A stretch of 64,000 bases of DNA, taken from the NCBI GenBank assembly GCA_023435305.1, contig JAEYRV010000053.1, positions 67,634 through 131,633 on the forward strand, read 5' to 3'. Below the pieces are notes generated by a model that was not told the origin of the DNA, searched no databases, and worked only from the letters and a program-made list of their open reading frames with translations. Source of the stretch: Bacillota bacterium. Lineage in GTDB: Bacteria; Bacillota; Clostridia; Acetivibrionales; DTU013. Position numbers and translations under genes: made by a program. This document shows positions 1 to 8,969 of the stretch, piece after piece (within the stretch, counting starts at the first letter, position 1; every line of letters starts with the position of its first letter).

Positions 1-606
1 ATCAGGTCTTTCGGGAGTGGAGTAAATTCGCGCCGTGGTTCAAAAGCCCAGGATCGATACATAGCCAGACGGTGCTGCAGAAATGAGGCGGAGGCTTTCT
101 TTGCCGGACAGTCTCAGATTGTGGATCTATCCCTGGAAAGCATATCGTCGTACGACCTGAAGAATGCTGTCTATTATGGATTATACAAAGAGGGCGCCTT
201 GTGTGCATGCGGCTATGTTCTGAATCAACAGCATTATAAGCAGTATGTAGTAAAAAATTATAGCGGAATATACAGGTTGATAAGCAAGCTTCCCACAAGG
301 CTGCTGGGTTACCCTTCATTTCCGCGGATAAATAAAGCCGCTAACTGCGCTTGCGCAGGTTTGTGGGCAGAGAACGATAATGCAGCCCTGGCACACAGGC
401 TGTGGCAGTTTATGAGACAGGACGCAAGAGAGTTCGATTTTATAATGATTGGCTTGCATGAAAGCCACCCCCTCAGATCATATTTTGATAAAACCAAACA
501 CATCCAGTATGACAGCCGTATGTATATTGTCGACTTTGAGCATGACAAAAAAGCTTATGAATCGCTCTTTGGGAAAAAGCTATATGTAGATGTCGCATTT
601 CTATAG
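1..606 (+). pseudogene. GNAT-like acyltransferase, 3' part, apparently frameshifted
   Basis: The window opens inside a gene. From base 3 a natural-looking reading (QVFREWSKFAPWFKSPGS...) runs to a TGA at about 87-89. From about base 84 the protein continues in another frame, through NEAEAFFAGQSQIVDLSLES to the stop at 606. Removing one A from the AAA at about 83-85 would join the two frames. The downstream part is about 170 residues, mixed alpha/beta, with VNQ-like and IMIGLHESHPL segments that suggest a GNAT-type acyltransferase C-terminus; this family call is weak. The break is either a true inactivating frameshift or a homopolymer sequencing error. The 5' end lies outside the window. An ATG-like start inside (121 is GTG) has no convincing ribosome binding site, so I treat it as a continuation rather than a separate gene. 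Confidence 0.5.
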
Positions 607-666
607 GAACAGAAGGACACATGGTAACAGTTCCTTTATGTCAACCGACTTTCAAGGGGATGATAA

Positions 667-948
667 AGTTTAGCCGTATTTTTATCAAAACGGAAAGACC
701 TGTGCAGAATGCTGACTGCGAGCAAGGATACTGGGTATTTACTTCAGTAAATATCGGGGATAATGTTTCCTGTAAGCATGCTCCCGAGTGTGCTGGAATA
801 TGTCGGGATGGTACTGCCTGCTGCGTGGGGATTCAAACTCATGACGAGTGAAGTATTTGACATTAAGCTGCTAATACTGCTCATTGTTATCACGCTGACA
901 GCAATTTTGCTTAATGTGTGTAAGCTATTGAAGATTCGGCTTGAGTAA
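667..948 (+). pseudogene. relic of an ABC-2 type permease C-terminus
   Basis: In frame 1, from about 751 to 948, the translation ISGIMFPVSMLPSVLEYVG followed by a Trp-Gly-Phe-Lys segment and a last hydrophobic helix (LLILLIVITLTAILLNV) is typical of the final loop and final membrane helix of ABC-2 (LnrM/YadH-like) drug exporters. Stop codons at 664-666 and 748-750 break the frame upstream, and no ATPase partner or N-terminal permease part remains. It is therefore a decayed 3' end. The intact ABC-2 permease at 21835-22578 shows what the complete family looks like. Bases 949-1248 hold no recognisable gene. Confidence 0.55.
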
Positions 949-1248
949 TTAGCAGGGCAGACTTTCTGAAAAGTATCCTGATTATGCGGAAAACTCTTAG
1001 GGGACTACTCGTTTTTGCAGCTTTTGAACAAAAATACGTTCAGAAAGAGCTGTTTTAATGAATAGAAGGCTTATTTCATAGACAATAGACATTTAAAATC
1101 TAAAATTTTCTCAGAAATATCGTACATAACTTGAAAAAGTGAGTAGTGCCCCCTGCTTCCTTGATGTAAATGTTTGGCTATTGTATTTTGTGATAATGCA
1201 GGATAGTATAAAATGTATAATACAAAATGCATAAAGGTGGGCTGCCGC

Positions 1249-2067
1249 TTGAAAATAAAGTCAACAGTGATTATTGCATTATCAGTAATATTGGTTTCTA
1301 TATCAGTTATCGCCTTTTCTATAGTAATGAGAAACAAGCAGGAGCCGAAGACGGATGGGGCGATTGCTGCATCTGACAAAACCGGCGAGGTCAGTCAGCA
1401 GCCTTCGGGCGACAATGAAGGAGACAGTACCAAAGTGCCTGACGAAAGCAGTGAGAAGCAGTCAGAGGGTACCGAAGACAGCGGTGTTAAAATACCTGAC
1501 GGGAGTAGTCAGCAGGATGGAGACGCAGATGAACCTGAGGGTAGTATTATTGCGCCAGAGAATGCTAAAGAAATTATCGGTGAAACCGCAGGCCTGGTTC
1601 TCCGGGCAATAGCGGACAAAGATTTTGATACAGTGTCAGATTATACACACCCGGAGTTTGGTGTTAGATTTACTCCGTACACATTTGTTTCTGTTGAGAG
1701 TGATTTGGTCTTTACTAAAAATGAAATAAAAAACTTTCTAAATGACGTGAATGTTTATCATTGGGGCTATTACGATGGTTCGGGCGAAGAAATCAAGTTG
1801 ACTCCCGGCGAGTACTACGAAAAATTTATATATCCCGCGGACTTTGTAAATGCTCCGCAAGTCGGATATAATGAGGTTTTAAGCTTCGGCAACATGTTGG
1901 AGAACCAATTTGAAGTATATAAGGGTGCAATCATTGTCGAGTACTATTATCCGGGATTCGATCCCCAGTATGGCGGAGCGGACTGGAGAAGTCTCAGACT
2001 GGTATTTCAGCAATATAAAGGGGAATGGAAGCTGACAGGGCTGATAAACAACCAGTGGACGACATAA
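1249..2067 (+). CDS. membrane-anchored extracellular protein of unknown function
   Basis: A TTG at 1249 is chosen as start because AAAGGTGG (1233-1240) lies 8 bases upstream; an in-frame ATG at 1213 lacks such a site. The protein is about 272 residues. Residues 1-25 form a signal-anchor helix (ISVILVSISVIAFSIVM region). They are followed by about 80 residues rich in Ser, Glu, Asp, Gly and Gln, with repeated SGD/SSE/GSS elements, which looks like an extracellular linker. The C-terminal 150 residues (from about ENAKEIIGETAGLVLRAIAD) contain aromatic strands such as FEVYKGAIIVEYYYPGFDPQ and end in GEWKLTGLINNQWTT. This resembles the NTF2-like or stress-protein C-terminal domains found on Firmicute surface proteins. 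I do not recognise the exact family. It is a single gene with no clear operon partner. Confidence 0.7.
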   Translation: MKIKSTVIIALSVILVSISVIAFSIVMRNKQEPKTDGAIAASDKTGEVSQQPSGDNEGDSTKVPDESSEKQSEGTEDSGVKIPDGSSQQDGDADEPEGSIIAPENAKEIIGETAGLVLRAIADKDFDTVSDYTHPEFGVRFTPYTFVSVESDLVFTKNEIKNFLNDVNVYHWGYYDGSGEEIKLTPGEYYEKFIYPADFVNAPQVGYNEVLSFGNMLENQFEVYKGAIIVEYYYPGFDPQYGGADWRSLRLVFQQYKGEWKLTGLINNQWTT

Positions 2068-2214
2068 CTAGGCGGTCAAATATCCCGCTTAGTTGAAATA
2101 CTGCTAAGGCTCTTTGAATCGAGGTGTTATAACTAGGTCCGCTGCCTCGTTGAGATACAGTCAGCTTAAGAATTTGAAGTGTTACAGTATGTTGCAGACA
2201 CGCCAGATAAATGT

Positions 2215-2805
2215 CTATCTAACGTGCCTGGCACCTAGCAAATTAAGAAGAAACTCCATTAAAGCGGCTTTTTTAGCCGCTTTGCTTATTTCTGCACTGT
2301 TATGGAGCACTGCGCTTATACCGGATAACAGGAAGTCGGTCAACAGATCCATATCTGTATTTGGAGGAGAAATTTCTCCACGCCTTGTGTAGTCAAGGAG
2401 AAGCTCGCTGAATATTGGCTTTAGCGAGAGGAGTGTCTTTTGATGAAGCATTGTCAGTACTTCTCTGTTGGCAGAGCCGCTGTTCATACTTCGGTATTCC
2501 TCCAAAGAGCTTTCCAGGTGAGATAATATGTGTTCTATCAGCTCCCAGAAAGCCTCTGCTTTTCCTTTGTTTATGATCTGCCTTAGATCCTCGATATACC
2601 TTGTATTATATTGTTCCAGCACTTCTGAGAATATCGCTTCCTTGGAGGAAAAGTGATGATAAAACATGCCGATCTCTCCGTTTGCCTCACCAACGATAGA
2701 ACGAATGGAGGTTTTTTCATAGCCTTGCTGCATAAACTGTCTGAATGCTATTTCAAGTAATTCCTGCTTTCTATGCTCGGGTTTCATTCGTGGCATTTCT
2801 GTCAT
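2215..2805 (-). CDS. TetR/AcrR-family transcriptional regulator
   Basis: The 196-residue protein has a classic TetR N-terminal helix-turn-helix (residues about 10-55): helix 1 in RKQELLEIAFRQFMQQGY, then the KTSIRSIVGEA recognition region and GMFYHHFSSKEAIF. A helical ligand-binding and dimer domain follows. It lies 33 bases downstream of the nitrilase-family gene on the same strand and probably forms an operon with it. Two copies of the palindrome AGAACATTGTTCT in the promoter of that operon are the likely binding sites, which implies negative autoregulation. The C-terminus ends inside a GTGCC palindromic repeat, so the last six or so residues are probably not ancestral. The inducing ligand cannot be told from sequence. 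Confidence 0.9.
   Translation of the reverse strand: MTEMPRMKPEHRKQELLEIAFRQFMQQGYEKTSIRSIVGEANGEIGMFYHHFSSKEAIFSEVLEQYNTRYIEDLRQIINKGKAEAFWELIEHILSHLESSLEEYRSMNSGSANREVLTMLHQKTLLSLKPIFSELLLDYTRRGEISPPNTDMDLLTDFLLSGISAVLHNSAEISKAAKKAALMEFLLNLLGARHVR
2221..2234. repeat. GTGCC palindrome at the tetR 3' end
   Basis: CGTGCCTGGCACC is a near-perfect palindrome related to the copies at 3858, 7563, 8934, 21739 and 23421. On the minus strand it encodes the last residues (GARHV) of the TetR regulator that ends at 2215, so the repeat supplies part of its C-terminus. Confidence 0.6.
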
Positions 2806-2838
2806 CCTTTCTGTTATGAATCTACATTTTTGATGATT

Positions 2839-3789
2839 CTACACTTGTGATGTTTTCATATATAGAACATGCTCTTTATTGTAGCTGCGTATCCCCCTCC
2901 TGATTATTACAGGCATGATAAGATAACGAAATAGCGCATTGCCTGGATGCAGCCACTCCTTATGGTAAATGGGTGGCATGACCGGTGGTTCTGAATCCAT
3001 TCCAGCTGAAATTGTGGATAATGAGCAACCCTCATCGCTGCCCAATTTTGCGATCACCTCTCCGGCTGCATTTGTGATCAGAGATCCGCCCATCAGCCTG
3101 AAGCTTTCATTAATGGCTTTGACTCCGATGCCGCCTTTGAATTCAGGGAACGATCCGACAGCGTTTATATATATGGTAGGTACTCTCAAATATTTAGAAT
3201 ATGCAGAAGTAACTGTATATGGCTGTTGATCAAAATGTGTCAGGTCTTTTTCAGATATTTGGGCGCTGGTTTTATAAGGAGCAGGACTTGCATGGGGCAT
3301 CAGCATGAAGTCAATGCCGGCGGCCTTCATTCGTTGAAGTCTCCCGGCATAATGGTTGTCAGCGCATAAGCCTATCCCGATCCTTCCGATGTCGGTATCT
3401 ATAAAAGTATCACCGGTACAGCGCTTGAAACAGTATGCTTCTGCATTTTCCTTGCGGATTATGCCGCATATATTTCCTTTTGGGCCGCTTAACAGGTATG
3501 AGTTATAAAAATCCCTGCCATCAGTCTCTATAAATCCAGCTCCTATGTATATCCCCAGCTGTGCAGAAAGCCCGCAAGCCCATTTGACGGTCTTCCCATC
3601 CGCTGCCTCGGCATATTGCCAGATAGACTCGTTGGGAATATAACCGCAGCCGGAAAGCTCTGGCAGTACTGCAATATCAGCTTCTTGAGCTGCTGCTTGT
3701 TCAATCATTGAAGCAGCCTTGATGTATCCTGCCGCCTGTTCCTCGTAATAGTTTTTCAGCTGTATCATGGCGATTTTTACATTTTTCAT
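2839..3789 (-). CDS. carbon-nitrogen hydrolase (nitrilase superfamily)
   Basis: This 316-residue protein carries the Glu-Lys-Cys triad of nitrilase-superfamily amidases: E44 in VLPELSGCGY, K113 in IIRKENAEAY and C142 in GLCADNHYAGR. Enzymes of this superfamily hydrolyse amides, nitriles or N-carbamoyl compounds in the cytoplasm; the substrate here is unknown. The C-terminal 30 residues, including a basic stretch (PVIIRRGIRSYNKEH), extend past the usual domain. AAGGAGG is placed correctly before the ATG. It is the first gene of a leftward nitrilase-tetR operon with two operator-like palindromes in its promoter, so it is probably induced when its substrate or a related compound releases the repressor. 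Confidence 0.85.
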   Translation of the reverse strand: MKNVKIAMIQLKNYYEEQAAGYIKAASMIEQAAAQEADIAVLPELSGCGYIPNESIWQYAEAADGKTVKWACGLSAQLGIYIGAGFIETDGRDFYNSYLLSGPKGNICGIIRKENAEAYCFKRCTGDTFIDTDIGRIGIGLCADNHYAGRLQRMKAAGIDFMLMPHASPAPYKTSAQISEKDLTHFDQQPYTVTSAYSKYLRVPTIYINAVGSFPEFKGGIGVKAINESFRLMGGSLITNAAGEVIAKLGSDEGCSLSTISAGMDSEPPVMPPIYHKEWLHPGNALFRYLIMPVIIRRGIRSYNKEHVLYMKTSQV

Positions 3790-3802
3790 GTGCAGCCTCC
3801 TT

Positions 3803-3851
3803 ACAGAACATTGTTCTTTAATTATATTCTACAGAACATTGTTCTGTCAAT
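3803..3851 (-). promoter_or_regulatory. promoter with two TetR-type operators
   Basis: On the minus strand, TTGACA (complement of 3846-3851) and TATAAT (complement of 3821-3826) form a promoter with a long 19-base spacer. The palindrome ACAGAACATTGTTCTGT (3831-3847) fills the spacer and touches the -35 box. A second copy, AGAACATTGTTCT (3805-3817), lies just downstream of the -10 box. This arrangement fits repression by the TetR protein encoded at 2215-2805. Confidence 0.7.
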
Positions 3852-3857
3852 ATGATA

Positions 3858-3990
3858 TGGTGCCAGGAGTACCAATCGGATGGTTATTAAACAGTACGTG
3901 CCAATAAGTGTCTGGCTCCCGTGCATGACATAACATTCAATTTTATGATATTATATGGATATTGATGTAAAGCGTTTTTTTGTTAATAAC
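3858..3990. repeat. degenerate GTGCC repeats and a short shared intergenic motif
   Basis: TGGTGCCAGGAGTACCA (from 3858) and CGTGCCAATAAGTG...GGCTCCCGTGC (about 3897-3924) are imperfect members of the GTGCC family. The stretch ATTGATGTAAAGCGTT (from 3961) matches motifs found 3' of the GH31 gene (about 25446) and 3' of the third anti-sigma gene (about 27116). No gene is seen between 3790 and 4046. Confidence 0.4.
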
Positions 3991-4046
3991 GTCCTAATGG
4001 TATAAACCATCGTATATCTATATATTGAATAATATAAAAGGCAGAA

Positions 4047-5468
4047 ATGGTTATGAAAAAGTATATTTTTGCTGTGCTCGTATATGCGCTGCTTCTGACG
4101 GGTGCCAGCGATTCATTTGCAGTCGGACTGCAGACCAGGGGTATTGACGGATACACCGGAGATATCGACGCATATATGGAAACATCGATGAAGCAGGCTG
4201 GAATACATAATTTGTCGATCGGAATAGTCAGGAATGGGGAAGTAGTTTACCTGCGGGATTATGGAAGATCGCCGGACAGCGGGGACATTATTTATCCGAT
4301 CGGTTCGCTGAGTAAAATGTTCACGGCTCTTGCTGTCAGGCAATTGATAAATGACGGCAAACTGAAAGAAGATGCACCTGTTGGCCAGTATCTTCCTGGC
4401 TTTAGTGTCAGCTATCAAGGAAATGATGCAGTTGTAACGATCGGGCAGCTGATTAGACATACAAGCGGCATTTCGGTGATCGACGGCGGTATGCCGTACA
4501 TCTATAAAGCCGGACACTCACTGTCTGATATCGTACAAAAGTCTCTGGACCTGAAGCTGAACAGCAAACCAGGGACTGTATATGAATACTCCAACCTGAA
4601 TTACATATTTCTTGGAAGGATCGTCGAGGTGGTTTCGGGGCGCTCGTATATGGATTATGTAAATGAGAACATTCTCGAACCGCTCCGTATGGAACACACC
4701 TTCCCAACTGATGCGGGGCTTGAGGACGGAAAACACATAAAAGGGCATATGCCATTTTATGGGGCGCAGGTTCCCGTATCATACCGCATTTCTGCCGGGG
4801 ATTCACCTGCCGGAGGTTTCCTTTCAACGGCAGAGGACCTTTGCCGCTTTATGATCTGTTATCAGCAAGGCAGTCAAACTGGCGAGGGCTCGCTGATCAG
4901 CGGGAATGAAGTTTCAGACTGGCAGTCTTCAGGGTCTGATGTGTATTATGATATTTATTGGACGATAATCAATTGCAAGCCGGGTATGCGTTTCACCCAC
5001 AACGGATCTCTGCCGGGGTATTCCTCTTCGGTCCTGCTGGACACCGATTCCGGCTATAGTATTGTGGTACTTGCCAACTCCTTTGATCAAATGAGTCTTC
5101 AAATAAACGCCTCCACTCCATGGAGCATCGCAGAGGATGTTCTGGAGTACCTGACAACGGGCAGGTTCCCTGAAAGGACCGATGTTAAATATGATTACTC
5201 CATCATGATCTGGCTGATATGCCTGCTCGCGGGACTTTTGGTTTTTACATTGTTCATGCTCCGGTGTAAAATCAAAAACAAACTTATTGTTATCATTTTC
5301 CTAGTGATACCAATACTTTGGATCGTTTTGGTGCCTCTCATATACGACAGCAGTTGGGAATGGCTGCTTGTGTCCAATCCTGCAGTGAATGTCGGACTGC
5401 TTTGTATCATGACGACACTTGCTTTGGTTGGGATAGTGAAAATACTTGGTTCCAGGCACAACACTTAG
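4047..5468 (+). CDS. exported serine hydrolase, class C beta-lactamase/esterase fold
   Basis: The 473-residue protein has an N-terminal signal peptide (KKYIFAVLVYALLLTGA) and a penicillin-binding, class C beta-lactamase-like domain. Visible motifs are SxxK at S87-K90 (GSLSK), YSN at 181-183, and a late His-Asn-Gly (FTHNGSLPGYSSS) in the KTG-equivalent strand. Three hydrophobic segments (about 395-470) follow, so the enzyme is tethered outside by C-terminal membrane helices, as in many FmtA/Pbp4-like hydrolases. Substrates of this family range from D-amino-acid peptides to esters, and none can be assigned. Its stop codon overlaps that of the convergent anti-sigma gene by two bases. ATG 4053 is an equally possible start. 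Confidence 0.85.
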   Translation: MVMKKYIFAVLVYALLLTGASDSFAVGLQTRGIDGYTGDIDAYMETSMKQAGIHNLSIGIVRNGEVVYLRDYGRSPDSGDIIYPIGSLSKMFTALAVRQLINDGKLKEDAPVGQYLPGFSVSYQGNDAVVTIGQLIRHTSGISVIDGGMPYIYKAGHSLSDIVQKSLDLKLNSKPGTVYEYSNLNYIFLGRIVEVVSGRSYMDYVNENILEPLRMEHTFPTDAGLEDGKHIKGHMPFYGAQVPVSYRISAGDSPAGGFLSTAEDLCRFMICYQQGSQTGEGSLISGNEVSDWQSSGSDVYYDIYWTIINCKPGMRFTHNGSLPGYSSSVLLDTDSGYSIVVLANSFDQMSLQINASTPWSIAEDVLEYLTTGRFPERTDVKYDYSIMIWLICLLAGLLVFTLFMLRCKIKNKLIVIIFLVIPILWIVLVPLIYDSSWEWLLVSNPAVNVGLLCIMTTLALVGIVKILGSRHNT

Positions 5469-6838
5469 CGAGCGCCTGAAACCATCTCGAATATTGCTTC
5501 AGGCCGGGCTCCTTTTACGTTGATCTCAACCAGGATATCTCCGTAGAGTATGCCGAACCGCATCCTCGGGCCTGATATATCCCCGGAGTCCGCAACCTCA
5601 TATGTCCGCCGCAGGACTGTATCCAGCGTCAGCTCTTCACTTAGGAAGATGGGATCGTCGACGATCTCACGAAGTTCATCCGGAACCGAATCTGCACGCG
5701 GAATAGGATAGAACGAAAGGTCGTAGCTGCGCAGGTCTTTGGTGGAGGTTATCCGCTTTTTATCTCTTTCAGTCAGCCTGGAAACATGCCAGTCGATATG
5801 CCCCATGCCTTTTGCCCAAAGGGCGGTAAGTTCATCACGCTCCTGATTGATAAAGCGTATGGCATCTTCAAATACGAAGCCGTCCGGGAGCGCTGCCGGC
5901 AAATATGAGCCGAAATCTGGGTCTGCACGTGCCTCGTCCAAATCGAGCCGGTCATTACGCAGCTCGGGTATGACAGGATCAAGTATTTCAAGGTTAGCCG
6001 CTCCTCCGTTAATGAGCAGACCAATGAGTGTGGTGATCTCTTCCCTGACCGTTTCTTTTTCCGAATCTCTGCCGGCAAGCTCAACATAATAAGCTATATC
6101 GGAAAGCTTGAAGTTAACAAAGCAGATGACATCGCTTTCTCCCTTACTGTTCGGACTGCTCTCAAAGTATCCTGCCGTAACTTCTGTACCCATGACATCC
6201 GTGGTATTGATGTCTCCGTCGATAATATAGTCGATCGATGTTTCGCCGGGTGCGATCTGAATATACGCTCCGAGGCCGGATACAGTTGCTGTATGAGCAT
6301 CAATGCTGAATAGGGATGCGCCGTTTTCATCGCTCATGAAATTTGCGGTGGCTGTGATGTTGTATTTTAGAACCAGGCCAGGAAAGATTGCCTTGAGTTC
6401 ATTATTATTAAGCTCCTGCCAGAAATGGCCTGGGATATAAATTTTGGAAGCCGACTGCATGCCGGCTTTATTGAAAGTAAGAGAGAAATCCTTTGGAAGG
6501 ACGGATACAGGGATATCTTTGTCGTACTTACCATCTGGTACAGGTTTATCCATATCCGGCTGTAATACAGAGAAATTGCCATCTGATGTCGATTTGTCTG
6601 TATCCGGCTGTAATACAGAAGGATTATCACCTGGTATCGACACTGGGCTTCGCTGCAACAGCTTCGGCACAATAGCAGTGCTCAGTAATATCAGGGCAAA
6701 GAGGCAAGTGACTGCGGCAAATCGCTTGAGAATTATCGTTGAGCGTACAGATGCGTTGTTGTTGCGGCCGGCTAATATTTTTCGGTGCAGTGTGTCGGAA
6801 ACTGATATTTTGTTAATGTATTCTTTATATACTTTCAT
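5465..6838 (-). CDS. membrane anti-sigma-like regulator paired with ECF sigma factor
   Basis: I place the start at ATG 6838 because GGAGGAGG lies 6 bases upstream, inside the 3' end of the sigma gene; the two overlap by 14 bases. The protein is about 457 residues. A short cytoplasmic N-terminus (MKVYKEYINKISVSD...) is followed by one membrane helix at about 40-57. Next is a linker with tandem units around NPSVLQPDTDK / FSVLQPDMDK, then a large extracytoplasmic region with a C-terminal block (YLPAALPDGFVFEDA...) like the DUF4367 domain of sporulation and anti-sigma proteins. No zinc-binding ZAS motif is seen. Overlap and topology argue that it restrains the sigma factor at 6825-7316. Confidence 0.75.
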   Translation of the reverse strand: MKVYKEYINKISVSDTLHRKILAGRNNNASVRSTIILKRFAAVTCLFALILLSTAIVPKLLQRSPVSIPGDNPSVLQPDTDKSTSDGNFSVLQPDMDKPVPDGKYDKDIPVSVLPKDFSLTFNKAGMQSASKIYIPGHFWQELNNNELKAIFPGLVLKYNITATANFMSDENGASLFSIDAHTATVSGLGAYIQIAPGETSIDYIIDGDINTTDVMGTEVTAGYFESSPNSKGESDVICFVNFKLSDIAYYVELAGRDSEKETVREEITTLIGLLINGGAANLEILDPVIPELRNDRLDLDEARADPDFGSYLPAALPDGFVFEDAIRFINQERDELTALWAKGMGHIDWHVSRLTERDKKRITSTKDLRSYDLSFYPIPRADSVPDELREIVDDPIFLSEELTLDTVLRRTYEVADSGDISGPRMRFGILYGDILVEINVKGARPEAIFEMVSGAR

Positions 6839-7316
6839 GCTCATCCTCCTCCAACACGAACCTGAGCTTCTGACGGGCACGGGTAAGATGGCTGCGTATG
6901 GTAGCCTCCTTTTGCCCGGTCAGCCCTGATATGTCCTTAATGGAATAACCCTCATAATAAAACAAATGGATGACAGTCCGATATTTATACGGCAGAGCCA
7001 TGATCATATCCAACAGTTCATGCTGCTCCGGCTCAGCGGCAGGATAGGAATCGAGAAGCGGCGATCTGCGCCTGTACCAGGGGGATCGAAGCCGACTGTT
7101 GCAAAGGTTTACCGTTACTCTGATGAGCCATGCCTTTTCATGCTCATCCGATTCAAATTCGGGAGACTTCTCAAACGCACGCCAAAATACCTCCTGTATA
7201 ATGTCCTCGGCATCGGATGCGTCCCCGGTGACAGCCAGTGCAGTACGGTAAACCCTATTCTCATGCTTTGTTACAAAGGCCTCGAAGTCCGACCGCCGAC
7301 AGGACTTGTACGCCAT
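6825..7316 (-). CDS. ECF-type RNA polymerase sigma factor
   Basis: At 163 residues it has the two expected domains. Region 2 contains YRTALAVTGDASDAEDIIQEVFWRAF and the WLIRVTVNLC helix. Region 4 contains LPYKYRTVIHLFYYEGYSIKDIS with a helix-turn-helix ending in EATIRSHLTRARQKLR. GGAGGGA precedes the ATG. The downstream anti-sigma-like gene overlaps it, the usual design for a membrane-signal-responsive pair. It is one of three ECF pairs in this window. I found no confident ECF promoter upstream. The region 7317-7591 is otherwise empty. Confidence 0.92.
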   Translation of the reverse strand: MAYKSCRRSDFEAFVTKHENRVYRTALAVTGDASDAEDIIQEVFWRAFEKSPEFESDEHEKAWLIRVTVNLCNSRLRSPWYRRRSPLLDSYPAAEPEQHELLDMIMALPYKYRTVIHLFYYEGYSIKDISGLTGQKEATIRSHLTRARQKLRFVLEEDEHESI

Positions 7317-7552
7317 TCACTCAACTCCCTCCAACCTGTATACGCTTTAGACGAAGGAAAAGCTGCAAAGTATCCCTGAAAAATTATTGCGCTGTAATAA
7401 TTCAGATTAAGAATCACTCTTGGCACTTCTGTTATTCGTGTTTTTACCAGCATGAAATTGCTAATATTAGAAAATAATCCATCAAACCAGACATATTTCT
7501 GATAAAATGTTGTTGTATGTATTTTCTTGTACGGATGGACTAAAAAAATGGT

Positions 7553-7575
7553 GTCTGACTGATGTGCCGGGCGCC
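7553..7575. repeat. GTGCC-family repeat, left copy flanking the unknown gene
   Basis: GTCTGACTGATGTGCCGGGCGCC ends 16 bases before the start of the gene at 7592. Its first 16 bases recur with one mismatch at 8923-8938, where they overlap that gene's stop codon, so the gene is bracketed by direct repeats. Confidence 0.6.
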
Positions 7576-7591
7576 ATAAAGGAGGCGGACA

Positions 7592-8932
7592 ATGAGCAAC
7601 GAAGCTGTCGTGGATTTTGATTATAACGGAATGGTTTCTTCCTCACGATTGTCGGGTGAGGCAAAGCTGCTGATCTGTGCAGACGGACTTACCCTTGACG
7701 GTTTATTTGACCGGGTTTCTGTTAACTATGCCGATATTGATTCAATTGTACTTGAGAATTATGTTATACAAGTAAAAACTAATGGAGAAACCATAGTCAT
7801 ATCACAGATCGGTCAGCCATGTGAATGGTTTCACCGCGATCTTTTGGAGGCCTACAACAAAAAGGTTTTGTCCGCTTTTCATGTAACCGGAGAGCCATTG
7901 TTGGAGACCGAAGGACAATACTCATATGGAGTTTTGAACGGAAATGCGAAAATAAGTGTTTTTTCTGACTGCCTCTGCATACTTTCACCGAATCTTAGAG
8001 CCAGGCGTATACCGCTTGTGTTTATAAATGGACTAAAAAGAGAAAATTACTCGCTTGCAATCACGTTGAACACTGAGGAGACCTATACATTTTCAATGCT
8101 GGGATCTGATTTTGATCCATTGGAAAGGGCAATCACTGAACGTATACGAGAGCTGAAAAATAATGATATTACCTTTGTTAATAAGCTGATACCTTCTCTT
8201 GGCTTTTCTGATAGCACCAAAGTCGGTTCATTACTGCGCGAGGGGATCGCTGTCCGGTTGAAGCAGCTGCCTCCGGTGCTGGCGGAAGCTATTGAAAAAA
8301 AGGTAAGGAACAGTAAAGCGGGTTCTACATATGAGCAGCTAAAAGCAATTTGCAATCACGAGCATCTTGCAGTCGGAATCAAATGCCTGCCGGATGAGGA
8401 ATTTGAGGCATTGAAGCAGGCTGAGATCGAAAGGGTGCAAAAGCTTGCTGAAAATGCAGAAGTAAATCCGGGTGCGGGTAAGGGCGCGTGCGAAGTTGCA
8501 GGTGTTAGCGGAGCTGCTGCCTCCGGTGTAGGAGGAGTTGCAGTGTTGACTGCTGAGCAGGAAGATGCTCTGCGATGGGCTATATGGATTGTGGTCCCAT
8601 CCAGTGACGGCAAGACGGCAGTAGTGGAGTTATCACTACCGGGCGAGGATGCTGCAACATATCTGTTCCGGGCGGATACTGTATGGGAACGTTTCCTGAT
8701 GCTCCTGAACCGTGGAATGGAAGCGACACAATTTCGGCGGGAAATAATCTCTCTTTCTGATGAAGCGTTGAAAGAAGAAGTGTATTCAGAGCAGCGCATG
8801 CTGAAAGTGAGGACACCGGCTCTGCATGAGCTGCGCAAACGTTTCATCGGCAGAGTGATCCACCGCTCCGCAGAAAGCTGGAAAAAGTCTCTGCTGGAAA
8901 AGCTGGGTGCCGGTCAGGACCCGTCTGACTGA
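7592..8932 (+). CDS. unknown cytoplasmic protein with two PH-like N-terminal modules
   Basis: The 446-residue protein has no signal peptide or membrane segment. Residues about 1-100 and 105-195 each look like a beta-rich module (for example AKLLICADGLTLDGLF, then ISVFSDCLCILSP). This suggests a duplicated PH-like fold, which is an inference from strand pattern only. A helical middle (about 200-290) precedes an Ala/Gly-rich linker (GACEVAGVSGAAASGVGGVA). The C-terminal 130 residues start with a hydrophobic strand (WAIWIVVPSS) followed by charged helices (REIISLSDEALKEEVY, LHELRKRFIGRVIHRSAE). AAAGGAGG precedes the ATG. The gene is followed by a strong terminator and flanked by direct GTGCC-type repeats. 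I do not recognise the family. Confidence 0.75.
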   Translation: MSNEAVVDFDYNGMVSSSRLSGEAKLLICADGLTLDGLFDRVSVNYADIDSIVLENYVIQVKTNGETIVISQIGQPCEWFHRDLLEAYNKKVLSAFHVTGEPLLETEGQYSYGVLNGNAKISVFSDCLCILSPNLRARRIPLVFINGLKRENYSLAITLNTEETYTFSMLGSDFDPLERAITERIRELKNNDITFVNKLIPSLGFSDSTKVGSLLREGIAVRLKQLPPVLAEAIEKKVRNSKAGSTYEQLKAICNHEHLAVGIKCLPDEEFEALKQAEIERVQKLAENAEVNPGAGKGACEVAGVSGAAASGVGGVAVLTAEQEDALRWAIWIVVPSSDGKTAVVELSLPGEDAATYLFRADTVWERFLMLLNRGMEATQFRREIISLSDEALKEEVYSEQRMLKVRTPALHELRKRFIGRVIHRSAESWKKSLLEKLGAGQDPSD

Positions 8933-8951
8933 CGTGCCAAGTACCATCACC
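8923..8951. repeat. GTGCC-family repeat, right copy
   Basis: GTCTGACTGACGTGCC (8923-8938) continues into AAGTACCATCACC. The TGA stop of the unknown gene (8930-8932) is part of this repeat. Confidence 0.55.
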
Positions 8952-8969
8952 TTTGTATTTTACAACAAC

